Of a stretch of DNA of 64,000 nucleotides, positions 59,635-64,000 are shown piece after piece. The stretch is from JAFAMS01 sp963715815 (GTDB lineage: Bacteria; Vulcanimicrobiota; Vulcanimicrobiia; Vulcanimicrobiales; Vulcanimicrobiaceae): contig OY970278.1 in NCBI GenBank assembly GCA_963715815.1, forward strand, positions 2,728,001 through 2,792,000, written 5' to 3'. A program made the translations under genes and the position numbers. Within the stretch, counting starts at the first letter, position 1. The number at the start of each line of letters is the position of its first letter. The notes below the pieces were generated by a model. That model saw only the letters and a list, made by a program, of their open reading frames with translations, did no database searches and had not been told where the DNA came from.

Positions 59635-60746
59635 GCAAAGTGCGTGTACTGGTCGGGACACGGAAGGGCGCATTCGTCCTGAGCGCTGACGGTAAACGCG
59701 AGGACTGGGCGATCTCGGGACCGTTCTTCGGCGGTTGGGAAATCTATCACGTCAAAGGCTCTCCCGCCGATCCGAACCGCTTGTGGGCATCGCAAACCTC
59801 GGCATGGTTCGGTCAACAGATTCAGCGCTCCGACGACGGCGGCGCAACCTGGGAACCGAGCGGAAACAAATTCGTTTACGACGGCGTCCCCGGAACGCAT
59901 CAATGGTATGACGGTACGCCGCATCCATGGGAATTTGCGCGCGTTTGGCACATCGAACCGTCGCTCGACGACCCGGATACAATCTATGCCGGCGTCGAGG
60001 ATGCTGCGCTCTTCAAGTCGACCGACGGCGGCGCGAATTGGAGCGAGCTTTCCGGACTGCGCACGCACACGACCGGCTCGAGCTGGCAGCCCGGCGCCGG
60101 CGGAATGTGCTTGCACACGATTCTGATCGATCCAAAGAATCCGAAGCGTATGTTCGTTGCGATCTCTGCCGCCGGTGCATTTCGCACTACGAACGGCGGT
60201 GAGACGTGGCAGCCGATCAACAAGGGTTTACGTTCCGAGCAGATTCCCGATCGAGATGCGGAGGTGGGACACTGCGTGCATCGGCTTGCCATGCACCGCA
60301 CGCGCCCCGACGTGCTGTACATGCAAAAACATTGGGACGTCATGCGCTCGAGCGACGGCGGGGACGTCTGGCACGAAGTCAGCGGCAATCTTCCGACCGA
60401 CTTCGGCTTCTGCATCGACGTGCATGCGCACGAACCGGAGACGATTTACGTCGTTCCGATCAAGAGCGATTCGGAACATTATCCGGTCGATGGAAAGCTG
60501 CGCGTCTATCGCAGCCGTTCGGGCGGAAACGAGTGGCAAGAGCTGACCAAAGGATTGCCGCAAAGCAACTGCTACGTTAACGTGCTGCGCGATGCGATGG
60601 CGGTCGACTCGCTCGATAGCTGCGGCGTTTATTTTGGAACGACCGGCGGACAAGTCTACGTTTCGCCCGATGCCGGCGACAGCTGGAAGGCGATTGCGCA
60701 CGATCTCCCCGCCGTGCTCTCGGTCGAAGTGCAAACGCTGTCGTGA
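59631..60746 (+). CDS. BNR-repeat (sialidase/VPS10-like) beta-propeller protein
   Basis: 371 residues, GTG start overlapping the oxidase. Six Asp-box repeats are visible: RSDDGGATW, KSTDGGANW, RTTNGGETW, RSSDGGDVW, RSRSGGNEW and SPDAGDSW. No catalytic residues of true sialidases were identified and no signal peptide, so a cytoplasmic binding propeller is likely. It overlaps the MoaD-like gene by 4 nt; this BNR-MoaD pair recurs in other soil bacteria as I recall. Confidence 0.83.
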   Translation: MSKVRVLVGTRKGAFVLSADGKREDWAISGPFFGGWEIYHVKGSPADPNRLWASQTSAWFGQQIQRSDDGGATWEPSGNKFVYDGVPGTHQWYDGTPHPWEFARVWHIEPSLDDPDTIYAGVEDAALFKSTDGGANWSELSGLRTHTTGSSWQPGAGGMCLHTILIDPKNPKRMFVAISAAGAFRTTNGGETWQPINKGLRSEQIPDRDAEVGHCVHRLAMHRTRPDVLYMQKHWDVMRSSDGGDVWHEVSGNLPTDFGFCIDVHAHEPETIYVVPIKSDSEHYPVDGKLRVYRSRSGGNEWQELTKGLPQSNCYVNVLRDAMAVDSLDSCGVYFGTTGGQVYVSPDAGDSWKAIAHDLPAVLSVEVQTLS

Positions 60747-61039
60747 TCCGCGTCGTACTGCCGGCGCATTTACGGACGCTGGCACGGGTCGACGGCGAGG
60801 TTCAGATCGAGGTGCCTAGCGGTGCCACGCCGAGCAGCGTGCTCGATGCGATCGAAGACCGCTTCCCAGTCTTACGCGGTGCGATTCGCGATCACGTTAC
60901 GCACAAGCGCCGCGCATACGTACGTTTCTTTGCGTGCGAGCGCGATATCTCACACGATTCGCCCGACGCGCCGCTTCCCGATGCGGTCGCCACCGGCAGC
61001 GAACCGTTCTTCATCATCGGTGCGATGTCCGGAGGGTGA
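60743..61039 (+). CDS. MoaD/ThiS-family ubiquitin-like protein
   Basis: 98 residues, beta-grasp fold ending in Gly-Gly (SGG), the C terminus that is adenylated or thiocarboxylated in sulfur carriers. Elements: RVVLPAHLRTLARVDGEVQIEVP, SSVLDAIEDRFP. No partner MoaE, ThiG, MoeB or ThiF in the window. Coupled to the BNR gene; probably a sulfur carrier or a protein modifier acting on a neighbour. Its TGA is 1 base from the convergent HdeD-like stop. Confidence 0.84.
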   Translation: MIRVVLPAHLRTLARVDGEVQIEVPSGATPSSVLDAIEDRFPVLRGAIRDHVTHKRRAYVRFFACERDISHDSPDAPLPDAVATGSEPFFIIGAMSGG

Positions 61040-61040
61040 G

Positions 61041-61592
61041 CTAGGTTTTTTTCAGACGGAATGAAAGCGCGATCATCGCAATCCCGGCAAAAATCGCGTA
61101 GAAGCCTAGCACGTAGACGACCGCGACGAGCCCTGCGGCTGGAAACACGAAGACGAACAATCCGAAGAGCAGCGAGAGCGCGCCATTCAGGATCCATAGC
61201 CACTCGTTGGGAAGCGCGGAACGCAAACGGATCGCCGTGATCAATTCGAAGACGCCCGTTACGATGGCCCAAGCGCCGATTAAGATCGCGAGCGTGAATG
61301 CCGTGATCCCAGGCCAAAGGAACGTCAAGATGCCGGCTACGACGCCGGCGATGCCGCCGATCAGCTGCCACAACCAATGGCTCATCTGCGACGCCGACGC
61401 ACTTCGTATCGCTCCGACGATCATCAGAACGCCGTCGACGATGAAGAATGCACCAACCCAAATGACGAGTGCAAAAACCGCTGCGCCCGTCAAGACGAAG
61501 CAGAGCAACCCGAAGAGGAGTGCGATGATTCCGCGCAAGAGCAGAGCCCACCAGTGAGCTCTCAGGGCCTCAGGGGCCGGCAAAGCCATCAT
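61041..61592 (-). CDS. HdeD family (DUF308) membrane protein
   Basis: 183 residues with six predicted helices: ALLLRGIIALLFGLLCFVL, FALVIWVGAFFIVDGVLMI, GIAGVVAGILTFLWPGI, and so on. This is the HdeD/DUF308 fold linked to acid resistance and membrane stress. The start (MM at 61592-61589) overlaps the divergent GT39 start by about 39 nt if that GTG is right. Stop is one base from the MoaD-like stop. Confidence 0.82.
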   Translation of the reverse strand: MMALPAPEALRAHWWALLLRGIIALLFGLLCFVLTGAAVFALVIWVGAFFIVDGVLMIVGAIRSASASQMSHWLWQLIGGIAGVVAGILTFLWPGITAFTLAILIGAWAIVTGVFELITAIRLRSALPNEWLWILNGALSLLFGLFVFVFPAAGLVAVVYVLGFYAIFAGIAMIALSFRLKKT

Positions 61593-63089
61593 AATAGCGT
61601 CGCCCTTATTTCAGCCATCGTCGTTTTCCTCGTCCACGCAATAGGCAATGCCCATTACGGATTTTTCCGCGACGAGCTGTACTTCATCATTTGCGGGCGG
61701 CATCCGCAGTGGGGCTACGTCGATCAGCCGCCGATCGTGCCGCTGTTGGCTGCGGCTACGCAGATTTTCGGGCATTCGCTGTTCTTATTGCGAATCGTTC
61801 CTGCACTCTTCGCTGCGGGCGGCGCTTATGTAACCTGCGTGCTCGCCGCGGAGTTCGGTGGCGGGACATTCGCGCAGGCACTCGCGACGATCACGTACCT
61901 CTTCGCGAGTGTCTTGATGGCTTTCGGCACGAAGGCGGGGCCTGACGAGGTCGGACTATGGACGTGGCCGCTGTTGGCACTCTTGGTCGTACGTATCATC
62001 AAAGGTGGCGATCCGCGACTATGGATGTTATTCGGGCTTGTTGCCGGACTCTCGATCGAGAGCAAATACAGCGTACTCTTCCTGCTCGCTGCGTTCATCG
62101 CCGGACTATTGCTCACACCGCAGCGCCGCGTCCTCGCCAACGTTTGGGTCGGAGCCGGCGCGTGCATCGCGCTCCTCATCGCCCTGCCGGCGTTCCTCTG
62201 GCAAGCACACTACGGTTTTCCGATGTGGGAATTGCTCGAGAGCGGACAGCACGGCAAGAACATCAATGTGAGTCCGGGGCTCTATCTCGTTCAGCAGCTC
62301 CTGATCACAAATCTGTTTCTCGCGCCGGTTTGGATCATAGGATTGTTTTGGCTCTTCCGCGATGCGCCCAATCGTTTTCTGGGCTACGCGTACGTCGTGC
62401 TCATTCTCGAAATGATCGTCTTTCATGGAAAGCACTACTATCCAGCCAATATCTATCCGATCTTGATTGCGGCCGGCGCGACGCAAATCGCGCGTTGGAC
62501 GACGGCGCGGCGCGCCGTTCGCTTTGCAATCGTTACGTATGCAGCGATCTTTGGAATCATCTTCGTTCCGTTTGCGCTGCCGATACTTCCGGAGAAAATC
62601 TTCTTATCGTACCAAGCTCACATCGTGGGCGCTATGCGCATCACAAAAGGGGTATTGGCTACCGAGCACGGCCGCGAGGCGTCGCCGTTGCCCGGAGATT
62701 GGGCCGACATGCACGGCTGGCCCCAATTTGCCCAAACTATCAAGAGCGTCTATGATTCGCTGCCGCCCGCGGAGCGGGCACAAGCCGTGGTCGTCGCCAG
62801 CAACTACGGCGAAGCCGCGGCGATCGAATTTTTCACGCCCGACGTCCCGGTCATTAGCGGGCACAATCAGTTCTGGCTTTGGGGAACGCGCGGTTACAGC
62901 GGAAATGTGATCATCGATGTCCCCGGAGACTGCGGCGCAGACGCGCATCTCTACAAGAGCGCACAGCTTGTCACACGCTTCAATGCTCCGTACACGATCG
63001 GCTGGGAGACTGATATCCCCGTCATGGTCTGTCGTGGAATTCGCGTGCCGCTCTCGACCCTTTGGCCTAAACTGAAGCACTACATCTGA
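61554..63089 (+). CDS. ArnT/PMT-like glycosyltransferase (GT39/GT83 family)
   Basis: 511 residues from GTG 61554; no closer start exists and an ATT is the only other option, so the start is uncertain. Polytopic protein with the GT-C layout: HAIGNAHYGFFRDELYFIICGRHPQWGYVDQPPIVPLL carries the catalytic-loop Asp/Glu (FRDELYF) and PPIVPLL, then some ten helices. Transfers a sugar from a polyprenyl-phosphate donor to an acceptor, often lipid A. C-terminal periplasmic domain of about 130 residues. Divergent overlap with HdeD. Confidence 0.85.
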   Translation: MSSQGLRGRQSHHNSVALISAIVVFLVHAIGNAHYGFFRDELYFIICGRHPQWGYVDQPPIVPLLAAATQIFGHSLFLLRIVPALFAAGGAYVTCVLAAEFGGGTFAQALATITYLFASVLMAFGTKAGPDEVGLWTWPLLALLVVRIIKGGDPRLWMLFGLVAGLSIESKYSVLFLLAAFIAGLLLTPQRRVLANVWVGAGACIALLIALPAFLWQAHYGFPMWELLESGQHGKNINVSPGLYLVQQLLITNLFLAPVWIIGLFWLFRDAPNRFLGYAYVVLILEMIVFHGKHYYPANIYPILIAAGATQIARWTTARRAVRFAIVTYAAIFGIIFVPFALPILPEKIFLSYQAHIVGAMRITKGVLATEHGREASPLPGDWADMHGWPQFAQTIKSVYDSLPPAERAQAVVVASNYGEAAAIEFFTPDVPVISGHNQFWLWGTRGYSGNVIIDVPGDCGADAHLYKSAQLVTRFNAPYTIGWETDIPVMVCRGIRVPLSTLWPKLKHYI

Positions 63090-63943
63090 ACTCGCTCGCT
63101 CTCGGACTCGTTCTCACCGCCGCGGTCCTCCACGCAAGTTGGAATCTGCTCGCAAAACGCGCCAGCGCAGGTTCGCCGTTCATCTGGCTGACGTTTGCGA
63201 TCTCAACAACGTTTTATGCGCCGATTGCGATCGCAGTATGGTGGCTTTTCCCGCGACCGATCACGCTTCTCGGCTTCGCCTTCATCGTAGGGAACGGCGC
63301 ATTACATCTCTTCTATTTCGTCGTGCTGCAGCGTGGTTATCGATCCGGTGACCTGTCCGTCGTGTATCCTTTGGCGCGCGGTACGGGACCGCTGCTCTCT
63401 TCGCTCGCCGCAATCGTCTTCTTCGGGGAGCGCCCGACGCCGGTTGCAGCCGCCGGGATTGCGATCATTATTGCCGGCGTTTTTCTTGCCAGCTTCCGCG
63501 GCATGAACACGGCGCATGCGCGCGCCTCCGTTTTCTATGGCGTGGCAACCGGCGTATCAATCGCGATATACACGCTTTGGGACAAGCACGCGATGACTGC
63601 GCTTGCGCTCTCGCCGATCGTATACGACTGGGGAGGCAATCTCGTGCGATTTGTATTGATGTCGCCTGTCGCGGTACGTCGATGGGACGAAGTTCGCGCC
63701 GCATATCGCCAGCATCTGTTCGAAGCGGCGGGAATCGCCGTGCTTTCGCCGCTTGCCTATCTGCTCGTCTTGTGGGCTTTGACGTGGACCCCGGTTATCT
63801 ACGTCGCACCCGCACGCGAGCTCAGCATCATGTTCGGGACGTTCTTCGGAATTGTGCTTTTCAAAGAACGTGACCGCGCGCACCTACGGTTGATCGCGGC
63901 GGCGCTCATGTTGGCGGGAATAGTTGCGCTTGCTCACGGGTAA
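63086..63943 (+). CDS. EamA/DMT-superfamily transporter, probable CTG start
   Basis: 285 residues if read from a CTG at 63086 that overlaps the TGA of the GT39 gene (CTGA). The frame is open from there and encodes the usual DMT start SLALGLVLTAAVLHASWNLLAKR, so the GTG at 63323 is too late. About ten helices, two EamA domains (GTGPLLSSLAAIVFFGERPTP and SIMFGTFFGIVLFKER). No ATG/GTG/TTG is available in frame after the TAA at 63068, so the start is either CTG or was lost to a sequencing error. Confidence 0.82.
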   Translation: MNSLALGLVLTAAVLHASWNLLAKRASAGSPFIWLTFAISTTFYAPIAIAVWWLFPRPITLLGFAFIVGNGALHLFYFVVLQRGYRSGDLSVVYPLARGTGPLLSSLAAIVFFGERPTPVAAAGIAIIIAGVFLASFRGMNTAHARASVFYGVATGVSIAIYTLWDKHAMTALALSPIVYDWGGNLVRFVLMSPVAVRRWDEVRAAYRQHLFEAAGIAVLSPLAYLLVLWALTWTPVIYVAPARELSIMFGTFFGIVLFKERDRAHLRLIAAALMLAGIVALAHG

Positions 63944-63956
63944 CCTGTGCGAGGCG

Positions 63957-64000
63957 TCACGGGGTCTCGTCGTCGGGCAACAGCGAACCATCAAAGTACG
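63957..64000 (-). CDS. C-terminal fragment of a minus-strand gene
   Basis: At the right edge a minus-strand frame, open at the window end, reads YFDGSLLPDDETP and stops at TGA (complement of 63957-63959). Only 14 codons are visible and no family can be named. The arrangement, convergent with the DMT gene and 13 nt away, is consistent with the compact layout. Confidence 0.35.
   Translation of the reverse strand, partial: YFDGSLLPDDETP

Overview
The window is 64 kb of a densely packed, GC-rich bacterial chromosome with short intergenic gaps and many ATGA-type overlaps. It encodes a TonB-dependent receptor, an RND efflux pump and an outer-membrane porin with an N-terminal S-layer-homology (SLH) domain, so the cell is a diderm. 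SLH-tethered porins together with actinobacterial-type lipid catabolism genes suggest a diderm member of the Terrabacteria, most likely Candidatus Eremiobacterota (WPS-2). That placement is inference: there is no rRNA in the window.

Layout. 0-5 kb: end of a phosphodiester glycosidase-like gene, a lone ABC ATPase, the phaA-phaB pair that makes 3-hydroxybutyryl-CoA, and a JmjC/cupin oxygenase. 5-11 kb: GNAT, a class I glutamine-amidotransferase-like hydrolase, tRNA-Thr(CGT), a DUF4142 protein, a luciferase-like monooxygenase, a hidden DsbA/FrnE selenoprotein, a DUF1272 protein and a three-gene secreted heme module. 11-19 kb: TRAP solute-binding protein, polysaccharide deacetylase, acyl-CoA ligase, LivK-type binding protein, an esterase and two acyl-CoA dehydrogenases, together a fatty-acid or sterol-like catabolic set. 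19-24 kb: TonB-dependent receptor, gamma-carbonic-anhydrase-like protein, YncE-like propeller. 24-28 kb: the rpsR-rplI-lon-dnaB run. 28-33 kb: FprA-type ferredoxin reductase, YbaK-like deacylase, class A beta-lactamase, exported MsrA, DUF6600-type envelope protein. 33-38 kb: two-subunit TPP decarboxylase and a non-classical sdhA-sdhB-sdhE complex. 38-49 kb: thioesterase, hemerythrin, Nramp-like transporter, CitE-like lyase, DUF2249-Crp regulator, SLH porin, DenD-like dehydrogenase, metallo-beta-lactamase/rhodanese, M20 peptidase, thymidine kinase. 49-58 kb: DUF5069, PilZ, a two-component system and a divergent RND operon that ends in a 57-residue membrane peptide. 58-64 kb: poly-Ser protein, FMN hydroxyacid oxidase, BNR/MoaD pair, HdeD, GT39 and a DMT transporter.

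The main discovery is at 7861-8460. A DsbA/FrnE thioredoxin-fold gene has an in-frame TGA exactly where the first Cys of its CxxC redox motif should be. A bacterial SECIS-like hairpin with a GGUCU apical loop starts 7 nt downstream, so this is very probably a selenoprotein (UPYC) that ordinary gene calling breaks.

A caution: eight places in six otherwise well-conserved genes (TonB receptor, msrA, the DUF6600 gene twice, sdhA twice, sdhB, SLH porin) need a one-base frame correction, and all are in the same direction (one extra base). This looks like insertion-type consensus error rather than biology, and those genes are annotated as their full spans.
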